DNA from: Virgibacillus_F flavescens
Lineage (GTDB): Bacteria; Bacillota; Bacilli; Bacillales; Amphibacillaceae
Length of the DNA stretch: 64,000 nt
Assembly (NCBI RefSeq): GCF_050574275.1
Contig: NZ_CP192260.1
Coordinates: 3,520,656-3,584,655 of the forward strand
Reading direction: 5' to 3'
In this document: positions 8,890 to 16,709 of the stretch, in pieces
How positions within the stretch are numbered: the first letter of the stretch is position 1
Layout: the number at the start of each line of letters is the position of its first letter
Program-made: the position numbers and the translations under genes
The notes under the pieces: model-generated
Seen by the model: only the letters and a program-made list of their open reading frames with translations
Told to the model about the DNA's origin: nothing
The model's database searches: none

Positions 8890-10151
8890 AACGTATAACC
8901 CCTTTTTGGGAAACTTAGACCCGCAATAATTACTAATACTAAGGCAAATAAAGAGAGAAAGAAGAATTGGTCTAAAATCACAGGGATATCATCGCCCCGT
9001 AAAAGTGCTAAATAGGCTGACATCCCAGCACCATTCGGAGTTAGGTTTCCAATTGATTGAATGATTTTTGAGAAATCACCAATCGGAAAGAAGCTTCCTC
9101 CCAAAAATGCGATAATCGAAACTACTACTGAAGAAAAATAATTTGTAATGATCTCTGAATTTATGCGAAAACTGATAGCTGTCAAAAGTACAGATAGTCC
9201 ACCAACAGCTATCGCTAAGCCAAAGGTTACAATAAAAAACCCCAACAAATTAGGCCATCCAATTCCAAATAAAATCCATGAGGCGCCGAAAACTATCAGC
9301 AGATGTAAAAATCCGAAAATAACCCCTGAAATGAAAATACCGCTAAAATATACCCACCTTGAAATATTAGCTAGTATAACACGGTTAAAAACATGAATTT
9401 TTTTCTCCTGAAAGGCAAAAGATCCAATCATAGATGCAACAAAAAGCACATTCATTACTGCCATACCTACCGCATAATAGTCCCGGGCGGAAATAGGTTT
9501 CTTCTGGTCAATGGTAGTCGATTCACCTAAAATGGCATTTGTATCCACTTGAATTGCCTCACTGCTTAATCCATTTTCCACTGAGAAACTCAATAGTGCT
9601 AATTGTTGCTGGAATTGCTCAACAATTTCACTGATTACCGTCGCACCAACTTGTTTACCTTCATTCTTATACAGTTTTAATTCTCCAGCTTCATCCTGGT
9701 TTAGTATGGCGTTCTGTAAAGTGTTATACGTGAAATTTTCCGGGATTTCTAATACGGCAGCATATGAATCATCCTTTAAAATTGCTTCTTTTTCCGATTC
9801 CGCTACTGTTTCAAGTGTGATTATTTCTTTAAGTCCTTCACTTCCTACTATATCCTTTAACGATTCTATTAGTTTGTATTGCTCTGCGTTATTCTTTATA
9901 GCAAACTGTATTTCTTCAGGTATTTGACTTTTTTCTACATCCTGCAAAAATTTTTCAACTTGATCAGCTTCATTTCCATGTTCAATAATAACTACTTTTG
10001 CATCCAATGAAACAGACCCGCCATTCATTAAATTACCAAGGGATGCACCTAATATCGCACTTAAAATAATCGGTAAGCCTATTAACAACAATAATAATTG
10101 AGGATTACGCAGAAATATAAATAATTGTTTTTTAATAATTTGTAATATCAA
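8886..10151 (-). CDS. ABC-2 type permease, LnrM-like
   Basis: A 421-residue permease with an N-terminal helix (about 17-38), an extracellular domain rich in Glu and Asn (about 40-230) and a six-helix C-terminal membrane region. It is the partner of the adjacent permease; the two would form a heterodimer driven by the ATPase encoded 11 bases upstream. In B. subtilis the equivalent transporter removes linearmycins and other membrane-active polyenes. The substrate here is inferred only from that gene order. Confidence 0.78.
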   Translation of the reverse strand: MILQIIKKQLFIFLRNPQLLLLLIGLPIILSAILGASLGNLMNGGSVSLDAKVVIIEHGNEADQVEKFLQDVEKSQIPEEIQFAIKNNAEQYKLIESLKDIVGSEGLKEIITLETVAESEKEAILKDDSYAAVLEIPENFTYNTLQNAILNQDEAGELKLYKNEGKQVGATVISEIVEQFQQQLALLSFSVENGLSSEAIQVDTNAILGESTTIDQKKPISARDYYAVGMAVMNVLFVASMIGSFAFQEKKIHVFNRVILANISRWVYFSGIFISGVIFGFLHLLIVFGASWILFGIGWPNLLGFFIVTFGLAIAVGGLSVLLTAISFRINSEIITNYFSSVVVSIIAFLGGSFFPIGDFSKIIQSIGNLTPNGAGMSAYLALLRGDDIPVILDQFFFLSLFALVLVIIAGLSFPKRGYTL

Positions 10152-10162
10152 CTTTATCCCTC

Positions 10163-11095
10163 CTAGTCCCTCAGTGCCCGCCCGGTAAGATGCAGAAAAA
10201 CATCCTCAAGAGTGGAAGTTTGGATGTCCACCGACTGCAGTACAATTTCTGTTTCTTCAGCAAGCTTTAGAATACTGCTGAAAATATTCAATTCTGAAGG
10301 AACAATCACGCTAACTTCTTTCTCTTTAGTTGTTACACGGCTAATTCTTGGGTCGTGCTGAAGAGATTGTATAAACGCATCATTTAATCGTTCTGCTTTA
10401 ATTAGAATAGTCTTTTCAGAGGATAAAATTTGTTTAATTTCTTCCTTCGTTCCTGAAGCTATCAGATTTCCTTTATCCATAATGTAAATCCGATCACAAA
10501 GAAATTCCACTTCTTCCATGTAATGACTGGTATACAATATAGTCATCTGCTTTTCTTTGTTTAGTCGTTTAACTGTTTCCAAAATATAATTTCTGGACTG
10601 AGGATCAATCCCAACAGTAGGTTCATCCATGATGAGTAAATCAGGATTATGCAACAGAGCTACACCGATATTTAACCGTCGTTTCATACCACCTGAGAAT
10701 TTTTTAGCAACACCTTTTCGATGCTCAGTCAGACCAACTAAATCTAAGACTTCTTCTATCTTTCTTTTTAAATCAGTGCCCTTCAAGCGGTAGATTCTCC
10801 CAAAGAACTGAAGGTTTTCTTCAGCGGTCAAATCCGGATAAATTGCGATCTCCTGCGGCACCATTCCTATCACGTTCCGAAGAGGTGCGGGACTTTTAAT
10901 GATACTGCTGTTATTGAATCTGACATCTCCTGTAGTGGGTTCAATTAATGATGAAAGCATTGAAATTGCAGTGGACTTACCTGCTCCATTAGGACCTAGC
11001 AATCCGACAATTTCACCTTTCTCAATGAACATATTTAAATTTTTCACTGCGTAAAGCTGTTTGTACCTCTTTGAAATATCTACTAATTCAAGCAT
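10163..11095 (-). CDS. ABC transporter ATP-binding protein, LnrL-like
   Basis: A 310-residue ATPase with Walker A GPNGAGKST (residues 34-42), signature FSGGMKRRLN, Walker B LLIMDEPTVGIDP and the H-loop TSHYMEE. A C-terminal extension of about 85 residues is typical of ABC-2 drug exporters. A GAGGAGGC ribosome binding site precedes the ATG. The gene starts its own sub-operon: a terminator and a palindrome separate it from the regulator gene upstream. Confidence 0.88.
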   Translation of the reverse strand: MLELVDISKRYKQLYAVKNLNMFIEKGEIVGLLGPNGAGKSTAISMLSSLIEPTTGDVRFNNSSIIKSPAPLRNVIGMVPQEIAIYPDLTAEENLQFFGRIYRLKGTDLKRKIEEVLDLVGLTEHRKGVAKKFSGGMKRRLNIGVALLHNPDLLIMDEPTVGIDPQSRNYILETVKRLNKEKQMTILYTSHYMEEVEFLCDRIYIMDKGNLIASGTKEEIKQILSSEKTILIKAERLNDAFIQSLQHDPRISRVTTKEKEVSVIVPSELNIFSSILKLAEETEIVLQSVDIQTSTLEDVFLHLTGRALRD

Positions 11096-11152
11096 TTTCC
11101 AGCCTCCTCTAATCCCATTTTACGATACATCACATCGTCAGAATACTGTCTA

Positions 11153-11184
11153 AAGTCACTTTATCACACGATAAAACGTGACTT
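11153..11184. promoter_or_regulatory. Palindrome upstream of the exporter operon, possible regulator binding site
   Basis: AAGTCAC and GTGACTT form perfect outer arms, with inner arms TTTATC and GATAAA around a short centre. The palindrome ends 58 bases before the ATPase start codon. In B. subtilis the response regulator LnrK activates lnrLMN, so this is the natural place for the equivalent operator. That assignment is inference. Confidence 0.45.
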
Positions 11185-11194
11185 GAGTCATTAG

Positions 11195-11219
11195 AAAAGC
11201 GCCCTCGGTTAAAGGACGC
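11195..11219 (-). terminator. Weak terminator after the response regulator gene
   Basis: On the minus strand GCGTCC and GGGCGC pair around a short loop and are followed by TTTTCT. It would partly separate the two-component genes from the exporter genes. Confidence 0.55.
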
Positions 11220-11239
11220 AATTGTACACATTTTTTTAT

Positions 11240-11875
11240 TCACTCAATATCATGCTTCACAGCGTAAATAGCCAACTGAGTACGATCTCTTAAGCCTGTT
11301 TTTTGTAGAATCTGGGTTAGATGATTTTTCACAGTACCTACAGATAAAAAGAGTTTCTCAGCTATTTCTCTGTTAGCCAGGCCTTCTCCTACCAGTTTTG
11401 TGATCATCAACTCTCGGGAGGATAAACTATATTCAACTGGTTGCAGCTTACTTTGCTGCAAAAGTCGTGGCATTACCTTTGCTGCAACTTCATCGTTAAG
11501 TACTAAACCACCACTCATACAACTGTAGACTGCATCCAATAATTTAGCTGACTCAGCAGTTTTTAGCAGAAAACCATTTGCTCCTTCTTTTAACGCCTCT
11601 AAAGCGTACTCATCATCATTAAAAGTAGTCAATATAAGTATCTTCACCTCGGGCCACCGGTTTTTGATTATCCTTGTTGCTTCAATACCATTCATTACTG
11701 GCATTCTAACATCCATAATGACAAAATCGATTAAATGGTTTTCTAAAATATCCAGTGCTTCCTTTCCATTATTTGCTTCGTATTTTACTGTAATGGACGT
11801 ATCCTGTTCTAATATAACTTTTAATCCCTGTCTCACAATTACCTGGTCCTCCACCAGCAAAACTTTCCACATCAT
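11240..11875 (-). CDS. NarL/FixJ-type response regulator, LnrK-like
   Basis: A 211-residue regulator. The receiver domain (residues 1-120) has the acidic pair at the start (LLVED), the phosphorylation site Asp55 in VIMDVRMP and a conserved lysine in GFLLKTAE. A LuxR-type helix-turn-helix spans about residues 145-205 (SSRELMITKLVGEGLANREIAEKL, KNHL). It overlaps the kinase gene by four bases and is its cognate partner. It probably activates the downstream exporter operon. Confidence 0.88.
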   Translation of the reverse strand: MMWKVLLVEDQVIVRQGLKVILEQDTSITVKYEANNGKEALDILENHLIDFVIMDVRMPVMNGIEATRIIKNRWPEVKILILTTFNDDEYALEALKEGANGFLLKTAESAKLLDAVYSCMSGGLVLNDEVAAKVMPRLLQQSKLQPVEYSLSSRELMITKLVGEGLANREIAEKLFLSVGTVKNHLTQILQKTGLRDRTQLAIYAVKHDIE

Positions 11876-12969
11876 AAACGCTCCTCACTCGGAATTGTTC
11901 CACTTACTACAAATTTCTTTTCTGTTTGATAAACATCTAATTTTCCATTCACCTGTAATACTCTTTCATTCATGTTACGTAAACCAAAGCCAAGTTTGTA
12001 ATCTTTCTCTTCGAACTGACGGTTTGATATCTCAAATGAAATATTTCCATTTGCTGTTTTCCCTAATACAATATGTACTTCTCTTGCTTGTGCATGCCGC
12101 ATCGCATTGGTAAGCGCCTCTTGTATTGTTCTGTAGAGTACGACGCTTTTTTCATTTGAAAGCGTAAGGGACAATACTCCTTGTTTCATGGTAAATTGAA
12201 CGAGTATATGACTTTCCGCCTCCAGTTTCCGGATTAAGTGAACAACAGTCGATATACCTTCATACTCTTCCGTTTTCAATGCTTTAACTGCTTCTCTAGT
12301 CTCTGAAAGACTATCATTGGCCATTTTCTTTAAATCATGAAAAACAACATCAGGATTTTGTATGTCCAGCATTTCCAACTTCATAATTAAAGCTGTTAAC
12401 CGATGTCCGACCGAATCATGAATGTCTCGTGCAATTTTTGTACGTTCTTCTATCCTGGCAGCTTCCTCTGTACGTAAATTCAGTCTCTTTAATTGACGGT
12501 ATTCACTACTGAGTTTATCGTATATCTCTCCAACCTCTTTTCGTTCCATAATCATCTGATTGATAACCACGATAAGAAAATACATAAATAAAGTGAAAAT
12601 AATGGCCCCAACCCTCATGGTATCCGCATCAACACTAATAAGAACGGTGAGAATTAAGTTTACTGATAAATAGATGTACAAATGCCTAGTGTTCAGATTA
12701 TATGCTGCGGTTATCGCTAAGAAAACAAGTAAAAAAACCGAAAACATATTGTACGTTTCTACTATGAGAACTTGATGTATGCCAACAGCCGCTGAAATTC
12801 CAATATATAAAAGTAATGGAGTTTTCCTAGTCGATAACAAAAAAAATAATGCAAAAACTAATGCTGAGAATAACAGACTGTAGGGCAATGCTTCTGGGTC
12901 AACTGATGTGATAGTCATAGCAATAATGAGCAGGCTCAAAAGAACGAAATTAAACCAAAATCGTTTCAT
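11872..12969 (-). CDS. Sensor histidine kinase (HisKA_3), LnrJ-like
   Basis: A 365-residue kinase with six predicted membrane helices (residues about 5-140) and only short loops, so it probably senses a signal in the membrane. A short coiled linker leads to the dimerisation helix with the phospho-acceptor His184 (ARDIHDSVGHRL). The ATPase domain shows NAMRHAQA (N box) and GFGLRNM (G box). This intramembrane-sensing layout fits the LnrJ group, which responds to membrane-active antibiotics. Confidence 0.85.
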   Translation of the reverse strand: MKRFWFNFVLLSLLIIAMTITSVDPEALPYSLLFSALVFALFFLLSTRKTPLLLYIGISAAVGIHQVLIVETYNMFSVFLLVFLAITAAYNLNTRHLYIYLSVNLILTVLISVDADTMRVGAIIFTLFMYFLIVVINQMIMERKEVGEIYDKLSSEYRQLKRLNLRTEEAARIEERTKIARDIHDSVGHRLTALIMKLEMLDIQNPDVVFHDLKKMANDSLSETREAVKALKTEEYEGISTVVHLIRKLEAESHILVQFTMKQGVLSLTLSNEKSVVLYRTIQEALTNAMRHAQAREVHIVLGKTANGNISFEISNRQFEEKDYKLGFGLRNMNERVLQVNGKLDVYQTEKKFVVSGTIPSEERL

Positions 12970-13066
12970 AAAAGAACATCATCCTAGTATTAAAATAATA
13001 ACCACTACTATATTAGTAATCTTTCAATTATAATAATACCAAATAGTTACACAATTAGGGGGCGTT

Positions 13067-14170
13067 ATGGTGAATTATAATTTATTTATTACTGGATATC
13101 CGGGGTTCCTTGCTTCTAGTTTAATTCAGCAGCTGGTCAACGATCATAAAAACGAAATCAAGCATATTAATCTACTCGTATTACCCTCACAAGAAATGGA
13201 TGCAAAAAATAATTTAACAGGTTTCATTACTAAACATGATTTACCCGAAAACTTGTTTTCCATAATAAAAGGGGACATTACAAAACCTGATCTCAATTTA
13301 TCACCTGTTATCAATCGTGCCTTAAAGAATTCTGTTACCCACGTATTTCACCTGGCTGCCATTTATGATTTAGCAGTTCCACAAGAAATCGCGCAAACCG
13401 TGAATGTGAATGGAACGATTAATGTGAATTACTGGACGGAAAATTTGTTAAACCTCAAACGCTACATCTATTTTAGTACGGCATACGTATCGGGAAGGCG
13501 TGAAGGGAAAATTTTTGAAAGTGATTTAGTTATGGAACAATCTTTCCGGAATCAATATGAAAAGACTAAATATGAAGCAGAGGTGTTGGTCGAAAAATTA
13601 AAAACTGTTATACCAACAACTATTATTCGACCGGGAGTTGTTAAAGGACATTCGAAAACTGGAGAAACAATCAAGTTTGACGGCATCTATTTCATACTTA
13701 ATTTTATGGAACATCTAAAGTTTCTGCCTGTTATCCCCTATCTTGGTGAAGGGGAAGCGGAAGGCAATTTTGTACCTTCAGATTATGTACTAAAAGCAAC
13801 AAGCTATCTATCAATGAAATCTGTTGGGGAAGGTAAAACGTATCATTTAACTGACCCAAATCCATATACGATGCGAGAAATACATAAGATCATTGCTGAG
13901 CGCTATCTTAACAAAACGCCAAGCGGACAACTTCCACTTTCACTCGCAAAACAATCCTTATCATTATCATTTGTTCGAAAGTGGCTGCAAGTTGAAAAAG
14001 AAGCTATGGATTACTTCTCTATTCATTCTTCTTATGATAGTTCAAAAGCTGTTGAGGATTTAGAGGGAACAGGTATAACGTGCCCTGATTTGAAGGATAC
14101 AATTGAACCCATGATCAGTTTTTATCAAAAGTATAAACATGATCGAAGTAAACACATTTCTATTAAATAA
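13067..14170 (+). CDS. NAD(P)-dependent SDR reductase / epimerase family protein
   Basis: A 367-residue extended short-chain dehydrogenase. The nucleotide-binding motif is GYPGFLAS at residues 9-16. Further motifs are VFHLAAIYDL, the FSTAYVSG strand, and the catalytic pair Tyr and Lys in YEKTKYEAE. The layout is that of the NAD_binding_4 (fatty acyl-CoA reductase / thioester reductase-like) group. The substrate is unknown. An AGGGGG ribosome binding site is only four bases from the ATG, so the GTG at 13070 is an alternative start. It is divergent from the kinase gene. Confidence 0.75.
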   Translation: MVNYNLFITGYPGFLASSLIQQLVNDHKNEIKHINLLVLPSQEMDAKNNLTGFITKHDLPENLFSIIKGDITKPDLNLSPVINRALKNSVTHVFHLAAIYDLAVPQEIAQTVNVNGTINVNYWTENLLNLKRYIYFSTAYVSGRREGKIFESDLVMEQSFRNQYEKTKYEAEVLVEKLKTVIPTTIIRPGVVKGHSKTGETIKFDGIYFILNFMEHLKFLPVIPYLGEGEAEGNFVPSDYVLKATSYLSMKSVGEGKTYHLTDPNPYTMREIHKIIAERYLNKTPSGQLPLSLAKQSLSLSFVRKWLQVEKEAMDYFSIHSSYDSSKAVEDLEGTGITCPDLKDTIEPMISFYQKYKHDRSKHISIK

Positions 14171-14260
14171 CGTAATTCTAATTAGCTTTTCAAATTTACT
14201 GATTTCTGTGAACATTGTACCATTTTTTTCCTATTACAACATTTATTAAAAATGATATTG

Positions 14261-14266
14261 TATAAT
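14261..14266 (+). promoter_or_regulatory. -10 box of the candidate toxin gene
   Basis: A consensus TATAAT is preceded by a poor -35 region. It would place the transcript start near 14273, leaving a leader of about 85 bases with hairpin potential (GTCC ... GGAC) ahead of the toxin start. Confidence 0.45.
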
Positions 14267-14343
14267 GGTGAGGACAGGTCCGTCCAGGTGGACTTCAAAA
14301 GTAGATGCAAGAGATAAAATTCTCTTACATTGGCGGCTTAACC

Positions 14344-14361
14344 CCTTAAGGAAAGGGGATG
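14344..14361 (+). promoter_or_regulatory. Hairpin sequestering the toxin ribosome binding site
   Basis: CCCCTT and AAGGGG form a six-pair stem around the loop AAGGA. The right arm contains the ribosome binding site and ends right at the ATG. Such self-sequestration is common in type I toxin mRNAs; here it is inferred from pairing alone. Confidence 0.5.
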
Positions 14362-14454
14362 AAGCGTGTGATACCAATTGACAAAGCTCTTGAGTTGATG
14401 CTGATGTTTTCGACGCTTGTGTTGTTGATTGTGAACAGCAAAGAAAAAAAGTAA
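14359..14454 (+). CDS. Candidate type I toxin, holin-like small membrane peptide (Hol-Tox type)
   Basis: A 31-residue peptide (MKRVIPIDKALELMLMF, then STLVLLIVNSKEKK). It has a short polar N-terminus, one hydrophobic helix (residues about 11-25) and a lysine-rich tail. The motif of a short Ala-Leu-x-Leu-Met-x-x-Phe stretch before the helix is typical of the putative holin-like toxins of Firmicutes. The GTG at 14368 is an alternative start with better spacing to GGGG and would give 28 residues. The coding end overlaps a hairpin with T-runs in both directions. A likely antisense transcript runs from the other strand. Toxicity is not shown by sequence. Confidence 0.6.
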   Translation: MKRVIPIDKALELMLMFSTLVLLIVNSKEKK

Positions 14455-14486
14455 TTCCCCGTTTTTGACTGGACAATTACTTTTTT
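14445..14486. terminator. Bidirectional terminator at the toxin 3' end
   Basis: AAAAAAGTAATT and AATTACTTTTTT form a 12-pair stem around an 18-base loop. It overlaps the toxin stop codon. T-runs follow on both strands, so it can end the toxin mRNA and an opposing antisense RNA. Confidence 0.65.
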
Positions 14487-14530
14487 CAAATCCCAATATT
14501 TGAAGCCGTCACACCTGCGGAAATCTGTCT

Positions 14531-14564
14531 GGGTCGTAAGTTGCAGCTTACGGCCCCCCTTTTC
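14531..14564 (+). terminator. Second hairpin downstream of the toxin gene
   Basis: GGGTCGTAAG and CTTACGGCCC form a 10-pair stem with loop TTGCAG, followed by CCCCTTTT. The rest of the gap up to 14896 is AT-rich and shows no gene that I can support. Confidence 0.55.
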
Positions 14565-14896
14565 CGCCTCACTTTTTTATTCTATTCCTTCCCTTATAAA
14601 AAAACAACTGCATACTTCACTAATTTTCAGTCAAGAACAACCTGCAAATTATATTCATATCAAGGTATTTCATAATTCCCTTACGCATAAAAAATTATTT
14701 TTTCACTATCATTATACTATAAAAATTCACACTTTTCAGCAACATTCGACAATTATTGCGTTTTTTAACTAGCTTTTTTGTGGTTTAAACAAATTATTAG
14801 GAAAATCCTATCTAGTGCTTTACCATTTTACATATGGTTACGTTTTAAACGTTACCCTTTTTCAACTCAGTATACACAGAAAGTAGGTAATTAAAA

Positions 14897-15832
14897 ATGA
14901 AAGCAATTGTCATTGAAGAATATGGCTCACTTAATAAGCTAACAGAAAAAGAAGTAAGCGTTCCTGAAATAAACGACAATCAAGTATTAATTGAAGTTCA
15001 TGCAACATCAATTAACCCGATTGACTGGAAGTTACGTGAGGGGTATCTAAAAGAAAACCTTCCACTTGAATTCCCAATTACATTAGGATGGGATGTTGCC
15101 GGTATTATAAGTGAAGTAGGTTCAGCCGTAACCAATTTCCAAATTGGTGATCGCGTATTTGCAAGACCAGCACTTACCAGAGAAGGCACGTATGCAGAGT
15201 ATACAGCAGTCGATGAGGAGCTGCTGGCGAAAATGCCAGAAAACTTATCGTTTGAAGAAGCTTCCTCTGTACCGTTAGCTGGGCTGACTGCTTGGCAATG
15301 TCTTGTTGATTTTTCTGAAATAAAAGAGGATGACAAAGTATTAATTCATGCCGGATCCGGCGGAGTGGGAACCTTTGCAATTCAAATTGCCAAAAGCTTC
15401 GGAGCACACGTTGCATCTACTGCCAGCGGTAAAAATGAAGAATTCTTAAAGGAACTTGGCGTAGATACTTTTATTAATTATGAAGAAGAAGATTTTGTAA
15501 ACGTTCTAAAAGACTACGATATTGTATTAGATACACTTGGTGGAGAAGTTCAGGAGAAAAGCTTTCAAGTATTGAAAGAAGGCGGCAAACTAGTATCAAT
15601 TGTACAACCGCCAGATGAGAAAGCTGCCCAGTCAAAAAATCTAAAAGCAGGTTTTCACTGGTTGGAACCAGATGGCAAACAACTTGCTGAGCTTGGTAAT
15701 TTAATCAAAAAAGAACAAGTTAAACCGATTGTTGACCATACCTTTCCGTTAAGTCAAGAAGGTTTACAGGATGCTCACAAATTAAGTGAAACACATCATG
15801 CCAAAGGGAAAATAGTCATTAAAGTAAAATAA
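14897..15832 (+). CDS. Zinc-independent alcohol dehydrogenase / quinone oxidoreductase family protein
   Basis: A 311-residue medium-chain dehydrogenase. The GroES-like N-domain carries ATSINPIDWKLREG, and the Rossmann motif is HAGSGGVGTFAIQIAK near residue 152. The zinc-ligand cysteines of true alcohol dehydrogenases are absent, which places it with NADPH quinone reductases that act on quinones or reactive enals. A GTAGGTAAT site precedes the ATG. It is monocistronic and is followed by a dispersed hairpin repeat and a strong terminator. Confidence 0.82.
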   Translation: MKAIVIEEYGSLNKLTEKEVSVPEINDNQVLIEVHATSINPIDWKLREGYLKENLPLEFPITLGWDVAGIISEVGSAVTNFQIGDRVFARPALTREGTYAEYTAVDEELLAKMPENLSFEEASSVPLAGLTAWQCLVDFSEIKEDDKVLIHAGSGGVGTFAIQIAKSFGAHVASTASGKNEEFLKELGVDTFINYEEEDFVNVLKDYDIVLDTLGGEVQEKSFQVLKEGGKLVSIVQPPDEKAAQSKNLKAGFHWLEPDGKQLAELGNLIKKEQVKPIVDHTFPLSQEGLQDAHKLSETHHAKGKIVIKVK

Positions 15833-15834
15833 TC

Positions 15835-15932
15835 ATTAGAAAACTTGGTGTCTCGTCTCGCCTAGCCTTAATGGCGAAAGACTTAGTTTCACTTATGCAG
15901 TAAGAAAGGATTTATACTTTCTTATCTGCTTA
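15835..15932 (+). repeat. Dispersed 3' hairpin repeat, copy 1
   Basis: The segment begins ATTAGAAAACTTGG, contains TCGCCTAGCCTTAATGGCGA, and continues with TTATGCAGTAAGAAAG and a mirror CTTTCTTATCTGC. GGC/GCC pairing makes a compact hairpin, and AGTAAGAAAG pairs with CTTTCTTA in a second one. Copies also lie at 24738, 56814 and 59695, all in the same orientation. Confidence 0.7.
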
Positions 15933-15964
15933 AAAAATGCCTGGAGAATTCTCCAGGCATTTTT
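15933..15964. terminator. Terminator between the oxidoreductase and glycosylase genes
   Basis: AAATGCCTGGAGAA and TTCTCCAGGCATTTTT form a near-perfect palindrome that can stop both converging genes. Confidence 0.88.
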
Positions 15965-16013
15965 CTTTTTAGAATAATAATGTGTAATTTGAGATACTAC
16001 AGAAACCATTTCA

Positions 16014-16529
16014 TTACGCATCATCCAGATAATCCATTATTTGGCTCCAGGCTTTGACTTTTCCAGAAAACGACTTTGTATATTTACCCGGAATTGGACT
16101 AGTTGAAGGAAGTTTAAGAACCGTGATATCATGCTCTTTACTCACATATCCATTTCTCTTTAATATTTGAAACGATTTAGTGCCATTACAAGCAATAGCA
16201 CGGATGGTGGGATTCTTCTCCAAAAGGCCAGTGATGTCATTTGGTTCTTCCATAGTAATATTGCTGTCAAGACTTCCCTCTCTATAACAAGAACCTATAA
16301 CGTCCCAAAGAATGAGATGATTTTGTTTGATAAAACTGATCTTTTCCTGATAATCATTTATTGGTTTTTTAGTGAACAGTTCAAATAGAATATCCCAAAA
16401 GTGGTTACGAGGATTCCCATAGTACTCTTGGCTTTTCAATGAAAGTGAACTTGGCATGGAACCGACAATTAAAACCTTGGGTTCCTCAGAAATTATTGGC
16501 GGTAAACCTACAAGCTTTTTATCCTTCAT
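16014..16529 (-). CDS. DNA-deoxyinosine glycosylase (hypoxanthine-DNA glycosylase, UDG family 6)
   Basis: A 171-residue base-excision repair enzyme that removes hypoxanthine, the deamination product of adenine. The N-terminal motif GSMPSSLSL followed by YYGNPRNHFW is the family 6 version of the UDG active-site loop. The C-terminal DNA-intercalation motif appears as LPSTSPIP. The length agrees with the HDG family. It converges on the oxidoreductase gene. The IS1182-family element sits 70 bases upstream of its start and may have displaced its promoter region. Confidence 0.82.
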   Translation of the reverse strand: MKDKKLVGLPPIISEEPKVLIVGSMPSSLSLKSQEYYGNPRNHFWDILFELFTKKPINDYQEKISFIKQNHLILWDVIGSCYREGSLDSNITMEEPNDITGLLEKNPTIRAIACNGTKSFQILKRNGYVSKEHDITVLKLPSTSPIPGKYTKSFSGKVKAWSQIMDYLDDA

Positions 16530-16583
16530 TTCATTATCCCCCTATTTTTCACACTCCATTTTAAAGCATAACATAATAAAAAA

Positions 16584-16600
16584 GACAGTTAAAAACTGTC
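16584..16600. repeat. Left target duplication (terminator hairpin) of the IS1182-family element
   Basis: GACAGTTAAAAACTGTC is itself a palindrome and is repeated exactly at 18169-18185 on the other side of the element. Joined without the element, the site reads as a bidirectional terminator with A and T tracts. Confidence 0.85.
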
Positions 16601-16709
16601 TTCAGGCTGTCGAGAAACTCTCTCGGCAGTCTATTTTTTTTGATTCACTTTATCCCTTTACCGCGTTAATTTGTTATAATATAAGTAACTTAAATAGGCG
16701 GTGATCAAT

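Larger units (their letters stand above)
14440..14705 (-). ncRNA. Candidate antisense antitoxin RNA
   Basis: On the minus strand a perfect TATAAT (plus positions 14711-14716) could start a transcript near 14704. It would run through a strong hairpin and end at the bidirectional terminator in the last codons of the toxin gene, where a T-run follows on the minus strand. The resulting RNA of about 250 bases would overlap the 3' part of the toxin mRNA, as RatA does with TxpA. The -35 box is poor, so the call is tentative. Confidence 0.35.

Noticed and set aside
14500..14772. 90-codon frame downstream of the toxin gene
   Set aside because: AT-rich text without a ribosome binding site; it starts inside the toxin terminator region.
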